From: Celoporthe dispersa | Lineage: Eukaryota > Ascomycota > Sordariomycetes > Diaporthales > Cryphonectriaceae | NCBI GenBank assembly: GCA_016584495.1 | Contig: WAID01000001.1 | Location: 2,356,001-2,420,000 of the forward strand | Length of the DNA: 64,000 bases | Reading direction: 5' to 3' | In this document: in pieces, positions 1 to 10,934 of the stretch | How positions within the stretch are numbered: the stretch's first letter is position 1 | Layout: every line of letters starts with the position of its first letter | The notes under the pieces: model-generated | Seen by the model: the letters and a program-made list of their open reading frames with translations, nothing else | Database searches by the model: none | What the model was told of the DNA's origin: nothing | Program-made: the position numbers and the translations under genes

Positions 1-276
1 AGACCTTGACTTCTCCACAGAGCTCGGCCCACGAGAGAGAGAAAAAAAGACAAGAGATACTACTGCTGCTGCTATAACTACTACATATACCACACAACAC
101 GCCTTGTTCATCGTAGCAGCTCACGCAACACGGCTAGTCGACAGTCAACCCAGCTGCGAACCCCACCTTCGCTCAGATCAACGGCCCTGTGTGGTTCCCT
201 CCCGCCCGCTGGCACTGCTCTTCCTGTCATCTCTTGACCCTGCTCCTCAACAACACCACCGGCAGAGTAACTAGTC
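1..276 (+). promoter_or_regulatory. Upstream / 5' UTR of L-arabinitol dehydrogenase gene
   Basis: This non-coding stretch leads into the dehydrogenase start at 277. It is rich in CT/CA runs, as is usual for fungal 5' UTRs. A GGCTAG at 132-137 fits the loose GGCTAR consensus of XlnR/XYR1-type regulators of pentose genes, but one six-base match has little weight. No other gene is visible. Confidence 0.4.
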
Positions 277-1523
277 ATGAGTCCTTCCGCGACAGACGGA
301 GCGCCTGCACAGAACGGCACCGGCATCATGGCTACCAAGGCCAACATCGGCGTCTACACCAACCCTGCTCACGACCTATGGATTAACCCAGCCGAGCCAA
401 CGGTGGAGAGCGTACAGAAGGGCGCCGAGGACCTGCTGCCGGGCCAGGTTACGGTGGCCGTCCGGAGCACAGGGATCTGTGGGTAGGTGAGAGAGAGAGA
501 GAGAGAGGGGCGCCAGGATACGAGATGATCCGGCACTGCAAATGAGACCTACCATCTGGCTGACTTCCCTTCCTCTCGTCCGTCCATCACAGATCAGACA
601 TTCACTTCTGGCACGCAGGGTGCATCGGCCCCATGATAGTCGGCGGGGACCACATCCTGGGCCACGAGTCGGCCGGGGACATCATCGCGGTGCACCCCTC
701 GGTAACGCACCTAAAGGTGGGCGACCGTGTCGCCATCGAGCCCAACATCATCTGCGGCGAGTGCGAGCCGTGCCTCACGGGGCGGTATAACGGGTGTGAG
801 AAGGTCGAGTTCCTCTCCACCCCGCCCGTCGCCGGCCTGCTGCGGCGCTACGTCAACCACCCGGCGGTGTGGTGCCACAAGATCGGCAACATGTCGTACG
901 AGAACGGCGCCCTGCTCGAGCCGCTGAGCGTGGCGCTCGCGGGCATCAAGAGGGCCCAGATCACAGTGGGCGACCCCGTGCTCATCTGCGGCGCGGGCCC
1001 CATCGGCCTGGTCACGCTGGCGTGCGTCAAGGCGGCGGGCGCGTGCCCCATCGTGATCACCGACATCGACGACGGGCGGCTCCAGTTCGCCAAGGAGTTC
1101 TGCCCCAGCGTCATCACGCACAAGGTGGAGAGGCTGTCGGCGGAGGACTCGGCCAAGAAGATCGTCGAGACGTTTGGGGGCATCGAGCCCGCGGTGGCCA
1201 TCGAGTGCACCGGCGTGGAGAGTAGTATCAACGCGGCCATCTGGGCCTGCAGGTTCGGCGGCAAGGTGTTCATCATCGGCGTGGGCCGCAACGAGATCAA
1301 CATCGCCTTCATGCGGGCCAGCGTGCGCGAGGTCGACATCCAGCTGCAGTACCGCTACTCCAACACGTGGCCCCGCGCCATCAGGCTGATCGAGAACGGC
1401 GTGATCGACCTGTCCAAGCTGGTCACCCACCGCTTCCCTCTGGAGGATGCACTGAAGGCGTTCAACACGGCGGCGGACCCAAAGACGGGCGCTATCAAGG
1501 TCCAGATCCAGAGCCTGGACTAG
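277..1523 (+). CDS. lad1: L-arabinitol 4-dehydrogenase (zinc-dependent medium-chain dehydrogenase)
   Basis: The enzyme oxidises L-arabinitol to L-xylulose with NAD+, the second step of the fungal L-arabinose catabolic pathway in the cytosol. There are two exons, 277-482 and 593-1523, joined by a 110-base intron (GTAGGT...ACAG) that contains a GA repeat; the product is 378 aa. A second in-frame ATG at 328 would give 361 aa, closer to the usual family length, so the true start is uncertain. Visible features are the catalytic-zinc Cys in STGICGSD (about residue 68), the GHES motif (His93/Glu94), four structural-zinc cysteines at about 123, 126, 129 and 137 (CGECEPC then GRYNGC), and a Rossmann motif GAGPIG at about 201. 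The acidic TDIDDGR stretch after it fits NAD preference. The match is close to Neurospora/Trichoderma LAD rather than to xylitol or sorbitol dehydrogenase, including the C-terminal KTGAIKVQIQSL. The reading frame is intact. Confidence 0.95.
489..507. repeat. GA dinucleotide microsatellite in lad1 intron
   Basis: An uninterrupted run of GA lies just after the 5' splice site of the lad1 intron. Confidence 0.9.
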
Positions 1524-2378
1524 AGATGCTGGAAGAGGCTTTTTTATTCTCTCTTTCTTTCTTTTCCCCCCTTCTTTCTTTCTCTCTCTCTCTCTCTCTC
1601 TTGACGTAGGCTGTTGTACATAGACTGAGATAGGCGGTACCGGGCTTGCTGCATTGGATCGGAGTATGAGCAAATCAATCCTTATGATACTCTACCATTA
1701 CCGTTTAAAGGAGCTGGTCTCGTTGGACCAGGCATGTTTGGTCTTCTTCCATCTACGGGAATGGTAGAGGCAGACAATAAGTCTTCGAGATCTCAACGTC
1801 ACAGTCTGTGGGAATTTACATGACAAGAAGTGTTGCATGACTGAATCTTGGATTCCATGATACGTAATTCCAGGTTGAATCTCCGAAGCAGAACGAGTGA
1901 AGGAGGACAAGGACAAGCCTGCCTGTCGCTGCTGTCAGATGTAAATTAGCCAAAGGAGAGACAAAGAGAGAGATGGATTAGGTAAGCAAACATCCATGGC
2001 AGTATCGCTCCATGAACCGAGGCACTGGCACACTGACTGACCGGGCCGGGCACCCATGGGCCTAGGAACTTTCATGGACTGCTGTGGCCGGCCGGTGATG
2101 CTCTTCTGAGTTTTTTGCCGCCTTCACGCCATCCATTTATCTCCCCGGGTCGCCGTACTAACCTCTTCTGCTGCGACCTGTTTTCGATGTCCCTCCCGTA
2201 AGACAGCCTGGTCACTCGTGTTGCCAGAGCGGCGGACGAGCCAGCAAAATTAATCATTCGTGTCCACCCACTGCAGCAGAGCGCAGCGCGAGCGCCGCCG
2301 CCGTGTCACCGTCTCTGAGGAAGAAGACAAGCCGGTAGAGCGGGCAGTAGCAGCTCTCCCTGAAGCCGACCACACGAT
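1524..2378. other. Intergenic region between lad1 and pex13
   Basis: It holds the lad1 3' UTR, with a (TC)10 run at 1581-1600, and the pex13 5' region. Short open frames on both strands show no protein family features. I see no RNA gene. Confidence 0.6.
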
Positions 2379-3812
2379 ATGGCATCCCCTCCAAAGCCCT
2401 GGGAGCGTGCAGGCGCCACAGGTACGACAACAGGTATGTCTTGCTCACCATCTGGAGCCTAGCAGACCTCAATAAATAGTTGACTCACAAGCCATAGCCG
2501 CGATGCCAGCGTCGACCGCCGCAACGCCGTCTGCAACAGCATCAGCTGCCTCTCCAGCGATACCACCACGACCCGAGTCCCTGTCCACCTCGGTCAACCA
2601 GAACGCCGCGGCATACAGCAGACTAGGAGCGCCAGGCTACAGCTCCTACGGCGGCGCATACCCCTCCACATACTCGTCCTACTCCCCCTACGGCTCGACA
2701 TACGGCAGCTACGGCGGCTATGGAGGCCTCGGCGGTGGCATGTACGGCGGATACGGTGGATACCGTCCGATGGGCGGCTACGGCGGCGGCATGTATGGCG
2801 GCATGGGCGGCATGCCTGGCGACCCAAACAACCCGGAGAGCCTGACGAACAGGGTGAACCAGAGCACACAGGCGACGTTCCAGGTCCTGGAGGGGGTCGT
2901 GGGCGCCTTTGGCGGGTTTGCCCAGATGCTGGAGAGTACCTATATGACGACACACTCGAGCTTCTATGGTGCGTTATACACACGAGCCCTTTCTCCGTCC
3001 TCAAGAGGGGGGGGGGGTAGTTTCCATTACCGGTCCTGGTGCTGACATTCAGGTGCAGCGGTGGTGGCAGTGGCTGAACAGTTCGGAAACCTGCGCGACA
3101 CGCTGGGCCAGGTTCTGGGCATCTACACGCTGATGCGGTGGATCAGGACGCTCATCGCCAAGATCACGGGTCGACCGCCCCCCGCCGACGCCATGGCACT
3201 CACACCAGCCTCGTTTGCGAGATTCGAAGGCCGACACGTAGAGGGACCCCCGGTTCCGCACCAGCCAAGCCGAGCCGCAAGCCGCTCATCTTCTTCCTCC
3301 TGTTCGCATTCGGGCTGCCCTACCTGATGACCAAGATGGTCCGGTCCATGGCCGCGACACACGAGGAGGAGGAGCGGAGGCGACAGCTGCAGCAGGCACA
3401 GCCCCTCGACCCGGCCAAGCTCGAGTTCTGCCGCGTGCTGTGGGACTTCTCGCCCGAGACCCGCGGCGATGCCGTCGTGCAGGGTGTGGACCTGGAGGTG
3501 AAGAAGGGCGACCTCGTGGCCGTACTGGGCAAGACGGACCCGATGGGCAGCCCGAGCGACTGGTGGAGGTGTCGTGCGAGGGACGGCCGGATGGGCTACC
3601 TGCCGTCTACGTTCCTGGAGGTCGCGAGGAAGCCGGTGGCTGCCATCAAGGCCACGGCGTCGGTCGACAGCAGCAGGGCGAATTCCCTGACGAGCAGCAT
3701 CACCAGTGCTGTCCACAAGGAGGCCGCCGAGTTGGAGAAGGTGCCCGTCCCGGTCGGCAAGCCTGGGGATATCAGTGCTGAGAGCTTTCAGAAGTCTCAG
3801 TTCTACAGCTAA
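2379..3812 (+). CDS. pex13: Peroxin 13, peroxisomal import docking protein
   Basis: PEX13 sits in the peroxisomal membrane with PEX14 and docks the cargo receptor PEX5. The exons are 2379-2433, 2498-2968 and 3053-3812, with introns of 64 and 84 bases. The protein starts MASPPKPWERAG, has a Pro/Ser/Ala linker, a long Gly-Tyr-Met-rich segment (repeats like GGYGG and GGMYGG), a central amphipathic/membrane part, a hydrophobic segment in KPLIFFLLFAFGLPYL, and a C-terminal SH3 domain with WDFSPE, DWWRC and GYLPSTFLEV. The frame shifts by one base near the C5 run at 3247-3251: upstream codons read ...FEGRHVEG, while downstream APAKPSRKPL lies in another frame. One additional C would restore a 428-aa protein and make the coding length divisible by three, so I read this as a homopolymer error or a very recent mutation rather than an intron. 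No GT-AG pair of suitable length is present. Confidence 0.92.
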
Positions 3813-4724
3813 GAAGAGGGCGTCCATAATTATTATTACTTTTTTTCTCCCTTATTTTTTCTTCTCCTCTTTCCCTTTTTTTTCTTCTTCTTTTTTCCCC
3901 TAACCTCACACAAAGGTGGGACATGGATAGGATGTATCCAGGGAGGTCTTCTTGCAGTGGATCAAAAGCCTGGAGTTGGGTGTTTGGGGATCTTTAGGGA
4001 TCACAGTGAATATACACAATGAAATTGTCTGCAGCTGGCATATTGAAAATTATTCTAGGTGCCCTTCTTCCTCAACCGTGGTGATCTACAGTATTGTGTT
4101 TCCAGGATGGCCACCAGAATCTCCTGCTCTCCTCATGGAGGAGGACATTATTTTGCGCATTATCCTGACCCCTGCACGATATAGCTTCCTTCCAAGAGCT
4201 GTCAATACGAATCTAAGTTGATTCAGAGTAAAGCCTATGTTCCTAAAGGATACAAGACCCTGTTTACATCAGGTCCACCTGGAATACCTGGAATAAGCCG
4301 GGTGAATAGTGAATGGATGCCAGTGACGAGACTCGGTAAAAGGCGCCCCTCACCAAAAGTTAAGCTGCAGTGCCACATGGCCTGTGCGTGGTGGGAGGCA
4401 GCGCCCCGGAAGCCACAGGCGATGATGACGTTGTAGTCAGCCCGCGTCATAACCCCCCTGTCCCACCCTTGGTTCCAGCTTGAGCAACTCGAGCTCCGGG
4501 CGACAACTGGCCACCTCGCTCAACTTTTCTTCTTTTCCTTCCCCTCCCTTCAGGACAGACTGCACACTACACCCTGTGGTTTTGCCTTTAAGTACTCGAC
4601 ATCCCTCTCCCACTCTCGGATCATTTCTGCATCACACCTTTGAATTCGAGACAACAACGCAACAGCAATCACGCAACAACAAACCGAATCACCAAGCCAA
4701 GATCCAGATTGAAGCTCTCCCAAG
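3813..4724. other. Intergenic region pex13 / BAP31-like gene
   Basis: It begins with a T/C-rich 3' UTR (about 3836-3900) and ends with the CA-rich 5' UTR of the next gene. No protein family or RNA gene is recognisable. Confidence 0.6.
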
Positions 4725-5644
4725 ATGACTCTCTACTACAGCCTGGTAGGAACAAACCTCGCCTTGAAATGTAACATGCATCTCTTGGGCCTGCTGACAA
4801 TGCTCCTTCTCAGGTCTTCCTCCTCCTCATGGCAGAGATGGCTCTGTTCATGGTCCTCATCATCCCTCTTCCTTTCACGGTCAAGAGGAAGATGTTCACG
4901 TAAATACCACCCCGCCCTAGCCGTCTGCCAGTCCGTGTCTGCCTGCTGAACTGACGCCCGACGGCCATACAGCTTCATCTCCGAGAATCCCATCGTCGCG
5001 AAGCTGCAATACGGTATGAAGATCACCTTCATCTTCATCCTGATCCTGTTCATCGACAGCGTCAACCGCGTCTACCGCGTCCAGGTCGAGCTCTCTCAGG
5101 CCTCTGACGGCAACACTGCTGCGTATGTGTCCCCCACTCCCCTCTCTCGGGCAGTCAGCCACTACTACCCTTATTATCTGGCTATCCTTGCAGGCCAGGC
5201 ACGGACCCACAGGAAATGGCAAACGCGTCTTGTATATAGCACTAGCCAGCTAACGCCTTCCACCTCGTCAGCAGGCAGATCATGGGCCACGAGCGCCTGG
5301 AGGTGCAGGCCCGCAAGTTCTACTCCCAGCGCAACATGTACCTGTGCGGCTTCACGCTGTTCCTCTCCCTCATCTTGAACCGTACCTACATCATGATCCT
5401 CGAGGTCCTCCGCCTTGAGGAGCGCGTCAAGCAGTACGAGGGCACCGACAAGAACACCAAGCAGGCCGCGAAGCTCGCCGCCGCCGGTGAGCCCGGCGAG
5501 ATCGCCCGCCTGCGCAAGGAGCTTGCCAAGAAGGACCAGGACATCGAGACCCTGAAGAAGCAGGCCAGCGGCCTGCACAAGGAGTACAACGAGCTGACCG
5601 AGAAGGTTGCTCAGCAGGACGGCACGCCTAAGAAGGATAGGTAA
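4725..5644 (+). CDS. ER transmembrane protein, BAP31 / Yet1-Yet3 family
   Basis: Proteins of this family are ER membrane chaperone-like factors that help sort or export membrane cargo. I assign five exons: 4725-4745, 4814-4899, 4973-5122, 5194-5226 and 5275-5644. They give 219 aa with all phases consistent. The N-terminus carries three hydrophobic segments (VFLLLMAEMALFMVLIIPL, a second containing ITFIFILILFIDSV, and a third in the CGFTLFLSLILNRTY block). That last block, with RKFYSQRNMYLCGF before it, is the family signature. The C-terminal third is a charged coiled coil (RLRKELAKKDQDIETLKKQ...) ending PKKDR, a plausible dilysine-type ER retrieval tail. The 33-base exon 4 is inferred from splice phases: intron 3 ends CTTGCAG at 5193, and intron 4 is only 48 bases with a GCTAAC branch site. 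It needs transcript support. The gene converges on the next gene (-). Confidence 0.9.
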
Positions 5645-6118
5645 ACCGTTCTAGCCGACACGGCACTGCATGGATGCTCGCGACAGCGTCGGTGGGGAGG
5701 CCTAGCAGAGTGCAGAAGCTGTGTCTCGTCTCCGGCATGGGAGAAGACACAAGACGGCGGGAAGTTGCACGGGAGGTAACGCGTGGTGCGAACGGTCGTG
5801 GAGGGCGTTCAGGATGGTCCAGAAGTCAGCCAGGGGGTTATCTGAAGCATGGGGCGTCTGGCATCATGTTGTAGATGTATGAATACCAACGAAAACGAGG
5901 CGTAGGATGCTTTCAGATGTCATCTTGATCTGGGCAAATACATTGATTTCGTCGAAACGGTGCCATGTCGTCTCACCGGACATATTCGGGAAATACTTCT
6001 TACACCCTATACCTTTATAGACCGTGAACCTAAAGAGCGACATGCAAGAGGTGATGTCCATACAGTAGAGTAATTACTAGATTCGCACATTCGGTCCCGA
6101 AACCCGTGATGAGTACAT
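5645..6118. other. Short convergent intergenic spacer
   Basis: This is shared 3' flank of two convergent genes. Nothing else is recognisable in it. Confidence 0.6.
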
Positions 6119-7825
6119 CTATCTGGAATCCGCCCTCCCCGGAAACAAAATCCCATTGGCCATCCCCAGCAGCGCCCTCTCCCCCTCATCAGCGGCCCCG
6201 TCCTCATCCCAAGCCAACAGCCCCATGGCCCGCAGGGCCTCGTCCCCGCCCACGTCGTAGACCCTCCTGCGCACCGGGCCGTCCCATGTGGCAGCTCTCG
6301 CCAATATCAGCCTGGTCTAAGTGCGCCGGGGAGGACGCGAAGTCCGGACCGGGCAGGCCGAGGACAAAGGTCTTGCGCTGGCGGGCGAGGGAAGTGTGCG
6401 CTGGTCCGGGTCAGCGGACAGGCGGGGATGTAGAGGAGCGTGGACGGCGAGGGAGGGGCCGCGGGGTCGCTGGCGTATTGCCGCGGGGTGCAGGGGGACT
6501 GGGGGGCGGGGGTGTGGGAGGGGGAGGGGAGGTCGGCGTGGATGGTGTCCGGGTGCCAGATGACCAGGTCTCCTGGTCTCAGGCGAGGCGCGGGCGTGAG
6601 GGTCCTGTCGAGGTCGAGGTGGGGGTGCAGGATGGTGTTGATCTCCTGCGTGCGGCACGGCTGTGCGCCGTGGATGACAGGGCTCTGCAGCGTGTCGAGG
6701 GCCCAGTTCGAGGGGCTCAGGAAGACCTCTGCGTTCTGGCCCTTGACTCCGCCGAGGGGCCTCTTGGGCGAGAAGAACGGCCTCAGCAGCCAGTATGCCG
6801 TCGCCAGCTGGAGCGGGAGCGGACAAAAGCACACGGGCGGGGTCTCCGTCGGGTGGAGTGCCAGCATCCCCTGAAACATCCTAGAAACATGGCCAGCAGG
6901 CTCGCCGTTGGGCTGGGTGCTGGCGACGGCCAGGCGGGCGCTGGTGTCCCACGGATCATAGTCCTCCCACTCGCCGGACCAGATCCTGTGGTATATCCTG
7001 CTCTTGGGGTGCCCGCCCGCGCCGTCCACCTCCCACCTCTCGACACTGCCGCCGTCCACCTGCGCGGTCCTCGTCGGGGCTGAGGCGCCTGCTGGCCTGG
7101 AGCAGCAGTCACGCGTGAGCCGAATCCGGTCTGCATATGTCACGGGATGGTTGGTCGAGGAGGCTGTCGGCCCTGAGGCACCGGCATGCTTCCAGCAGCG
7201 GCCCATGAGGATCTTCTGCGCCGTGAGCATGTTGGGGTGAGCCCGAGCGCCCAGCTGGGCCAGGCTCCAGAAGAGCTCGTACACCTCTGGGTGTTCGGGG
7301 GGCGAGGCCTTCGTGTGCGGGTTGTAGCGAAGGTACTCGTCCAGCTTCTCGGCCCACGCCCCTGCTTCATCCTCGGAAACAATGCCGCGGATCACGGCTG
7401 CTCCCTTTGTCTTGAGGCTCTCTAGGAAGGGCTCCGATTTGGTAGGGATACTAATGCTCAAGCATCGGCGTTAGGACAACATGTCTCGAGAAGAACAGGG
7501 CATCCGTGGAAGGATGAGAAGAAATCAGATGTGCGGTCTGGAGAGAAAGAGAAGAAAGAAGGAAAAGGACGGACGGACAGAAAAAGGCCAGAGATGATTG
7601 GGGGCCGAGCAGGTGAGCAGCATACCTGAGATCCTTAAAGTCGATCGTGGGGATTTTACTCTTTGGGCCTGCCTCAGTAACCACCTTGACCTCCTCCCTG
7701 AGCTGACGGAGTAGTCGCCCCCATGACCTCGTCAGGGCGGCTTCGTTCCCAAGGAGGAGGTCCTCCTTGATCTTAGCGAACATCCCGGGGAGGGACAGCA
7801 CCTCGTCTTCGGGCGGTGTATTCAT
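6119..7825 (-). CDS. DUF1479 (YbiU-like) putative 2-oxoglutarate/Fe(II) oxygenase, frameshifted
   Basis: The family is cupin-fold and phytanoyl-dioxygenase-like; its substrate is unknown. There are two exons, 7825-7626 and 7450-6119, with an intron of 175 bases. The start at 7825 (MNTPPEDEVL) precedes the conserved helical N-domain. Hallmarks are VYELFWS, ARAHPNML, YADRIR, VDGGSVERWE, YDPWD, RMFQG, ATAYWLLRPFF, HPHLDLDRTL, PGDLVIWHPDTIHA, LLYIPACPLT and, in another frame, LARQRK...LPGPDF. Two extra bases are apparent: one in the GGG at 6389-6391 (plus strand), before LARQRK, and one in CCGGG at 6274-6278, before the VGGDEALRAMGL tail. Allowing for both gives 509 aa. The position where relatives have the iron-binding HxD reads QVD here, preceded by an atypical Arg/Ala/Pro-rich stretch, so catalytic activity is doubtful. 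It could be a decaying gene, or the indels could be sequencing errors. Confidence 0.8.
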
Positions 7826-9203
7826 GGTTCCGAGCTTCGTGGCAACGAGTCTTGTCTGTGTCTGCGACGCCGTATGGAGCCGACAGGAGACCCGTTTCCC
7901 TCGACTGCCGGTGTATCTAGATATCAATGATTCTTACGGCGGGCTTACAAAGAGCCCGCCCCTCCCCCCTCCCCCCTCCCTCCTTCTCCCCTCCCTCCAC
8001 ATACGGCGGCAATCCCGCTGATGCTCACCAGGTGGCGCCATCGGCCTGCTTCCAATGAGAGCGAGCCCGAGATGTCGAGAGCTCTCCATGCAGGCCTCAA
8101 TTGCACAGGACACATGCAAGGCCGTGGATCTTGATGGCATTGATTGAGCAGGCCGTCTGGGCTCTGCAGGCCGTCGTCCTGCTCTCGTATCGAGGTGTTT
8201 CCGGAGCATGTGAAAGGATTTGAGGCTGCCTTGACCGGCTGCATCGCTAATGCTAGGCGAGACGCAGCCGGAACCCCAATGGAGAACTCTGCAGTGCTGA
8301 TTGTCCACCCAACGGGCGAGCTGTCGGGCCGTTTTGCCGAATGCGATATCTCTGGGCAGGGTGCCTCCCAGAGACCAGTAACTGCTTATCCAGGTTGCGT
8401 AAGGCTCGACCTTATTGCATCCAGCCGAGCGGGCGAACTGCCAAGACAGAATAAAGCAATGTAGGTTTTTGTTTCGGGGAGGGCTCCTAGAGGCTGAACA
8501 GCACCCCGGTTATATGCACCATGTTGCCAGCCGTTCAGGCCTGTATGTGACGCTATGCACGCATCATCCTATCAACACCGCATTCACCGGTCCCAGCGCT
8601 CGTGTTGACCGGCTGGGCCTCTGCAGGCGGTCTTGCCACATTATAGTCGAGGGTACCGTCTCCGGCGTTGAGACTTCTGCCCGGCAAATACCTCATACCA
8701 CCTTCCGGATGCCTCCAGAGGTGTCGCATTCATTCGAGCTGAAAAGAAAATAGAACCATCAAGCCGAAAACCTTAAAAAAAAAAATTGCCCCATCAAAGT
8801 CTCATTCGATATCGGCACTCGTATCACCTGTGTCCGGCGCTAGGGTCATATTTCTCAGGAGACGGGGCCACGGACTCGACGGCCGACCGGTAAACTGCCC
8901 GCTCGGAAGTTTTTGACAACGGCACAGCAGCGCTCCCAAGGGCGGACATGATGCACGCTGCCCTGCCGCTTCGCTGATGGTCCGTTGGGCCCGGAGAAAA
9001 TATCCGACGGAGGTCTATGTGCTGTATGTGCGGAATAGCACAAATACTCAACAACCCTGAGCGACGTCGTATGACATGCCGATCCCATCCCGATGGAGCG
9101 TTGGGGTTACCACAGAGAGACGCTGGGGGCGCGCGAGCGCTCGTGTGTTGGCATCAGGCGTGGGTTGTCTCGCCGCTGAGGTATTGCCGGTAGCTAATGC
9201 AAG
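7826..9203. other. Intergenic region with hairpin and pyrimidine tract
   Basis: This is the upstream region of the DUF1479 gene and the downstream region of the next gene. A perfect 8-bp inverted repeat (GGCGGGCT 7938-7945, AGCCCGCC 7953-7960, 7-base loop) runs straight into a C/T-only tract to about 8000. The remaining open frames have no family features. Confidence 0.6.
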
Positions 9204-10165
9204 TCAAGCAGTTTTCTTGCCTCTTTTAGATCGACGTGGAGCGGGTTCTCCATCTACAGGCGTGTCTCGTTTCCTCTTGGCAGGGGTAGCCGTTCCCGTC
9301 TCCGCCACCTTCTTTTTGGCCAGTGCTGATCCTTCCGTCCGTGGACTTGAGGCGGACCCGTTCATCAGTACGTAGGCGACCCGTTCTACGTCCACTGCCT
9401 TCACATGCAGCCGATCGACCAGATCTTGGGAGCTCCGGTCGAGTTGTTTGTACTCTTTCGCGTTGTACTTGATAGGGCTCCGGTCGCCATCGCAGCAGAG
9501 CCAGTAGAAGGCCTCGTCCGCAAAGAAGATGACCTTCTCTGGGTCGTAGACCGCCAGGAGAAGGGATGCCGTGGCTGGTCCGATCCCTCGGAGCTTCGTC
9601 AAGATGTTGACAGCTGCCGGTGGGTCTTTCTTCTGCAGATACGAGTCCACCGCGCTCTTGACAGTATCCTCAACGACCGACTCGTCGTTGGAAGACACAA
9701 GCTTCATGAGCGTTGGCCGAAACGTCCCGTGTTTTCTGGGTGATCGTCAGCCTATGCCGTTGGACTACAAGCTCTAGGGCACGCCGGATTCGTTCGCGCT
9801 ACAGGGCAGGGCGCGCCACGGTCAAGCAGGTGGGTGCGTACAGTTTCCACTCGACTAGAGTTTTGATATGACCAAGTTGCATGGTCCGCACAGGCTCGGC
9901 CAGGGAGAAGAGGTTTGGTGCCTCCACATAACGGTACCGGTCCAGTTCTGCGAGCGTCTTCTGGCCAGGTTTGGCTACCATTTGGTCAGCTCGCCGTGCT
10001 CTCTACCTACCACACCATGCATGCGTGCGTGTGAGTTTGCTTGTGTGTGTTCTTACCACCCTTCGAGGCAGACACCGCCTCTATCATCTGCTCATATCGG
10101 TTGAGGGCACCTTGAAATTCCTCCAGGGTGATACTCTCTGGGGTGAGTGTCGTTGCGGCCCCCAT
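9204..10165 (-). CDS. Uncharacterised helix-hairpin-helix (DNA-glycosylase-like) protein
   Basis: There are three exons: 10165-10057, 9974-9842 and 9735-9204 (introns of 82 and 106 bases). They give 257 aa. I start at the ATG at 10165 (MGAATTLTPES); the open frame extends a little further upstream only from a GTG. The core has VEWKLKHGTFRPTLM, then an HhH-type hairpin LRGIGPATASLLLAVY (about residues 129-144) followed by an acidic FFADEAFYWL, the arrangement seen in HhH-GPD-fold proteins. I do not see a convincing catalytic Lys/Asp pair in the usual glycosylase position. The C-terminus is basic (AKRKRD, RRSKRGKK), consistent with nuclear location. This family is widespread in ascomycetes as a conserved hypothetical. 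A DNA-binding or repair role is inference only. It is divergent from the cupin gene. Confidence 0.85.
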
Positions 10166-10934
10166 TTTCTCAGCACGCTTGTTAGTTATTGACACGTAGT
10201 TAATTGGTAGCTGATGTGGTTTTGATCTGTGACAGAGCCTGTCGGGGTGAGGCGAGCGTTCACTTCGGTGTCCAGGAGAGAGACAGGTAAAGAGTAGAGC
10301 ACGACATCAGTACCGCCCCGTCAGAGAGGCCCAGAATGGTTTAGTTCCACTCTAGCCCCCGCCGTTAGAACTAGTGGCTCGTGCGTCAGCCTCAACGTTT
10401 CTCCCGTGGTTTCTCTAGCGGACACAAGCGGCGCTAACCAGAGATAGCTAAGTATAAACTCTATCGAAGCACCCATGACGGCACAGCGTGTGTAGAGGAA
10501 GGTGCAAGAGAGAGAGAGAGAGGGGTCAGGTCCCTGTCGCGACGTTCTGCGCTGTCACTTTGATTGCGCGCCTCGAACACACTTTCACAGGTCCTGAATG
10601 CGCATACAGAGGCATCTCAGGTATGAGGGCTCAACCTGTCAGCGTCAGGCATCGCTCACCCAACAGGAGGGCCCTCAGCCTGCAGGAAAGCTTGATGTTA
10701 TGCACCTATGCCGCGATAGTGTTCACCATCGGGGCGAAAGCGCGAGCGCCCTTGTCGACTTACAAATCTGCGTCTCGAGACAATCTGCTTGTCCAATATC
10801 GACCTTTTTTGAGATCATTATAAAATGCAGTCTTTCGCTCTACCTTTACTGTGTCTAGAGAGGCCTTGTTCCTTATTTCTCAAGGTCGGCCAGTAATGCA
10901 CTGAACGCTGAGCAATTCTAAACACAAAGCTAAC
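10166..10934. promoter_or_regulatory. Divergent intergenic promoter region
   Basis: This is the shared upstream region of the HhH gene (-) and the cupin gene (+). It contains a short GA run at about 10507-10521. No specific operator is recognised. Confidence 0.4.

Noticed and set aside
132..137. GGCTAG as an XlnR/AraR-type site upstream of lad1
   Set aside because: A single six-base match is expected by chance; only mentioned, not called.
711..1673. 320-codon open frame antisense to lad1
   Set aside because: Codon-usage shadow of a GC-rich gene; Arg/Asp/Val-rich composition without family features.
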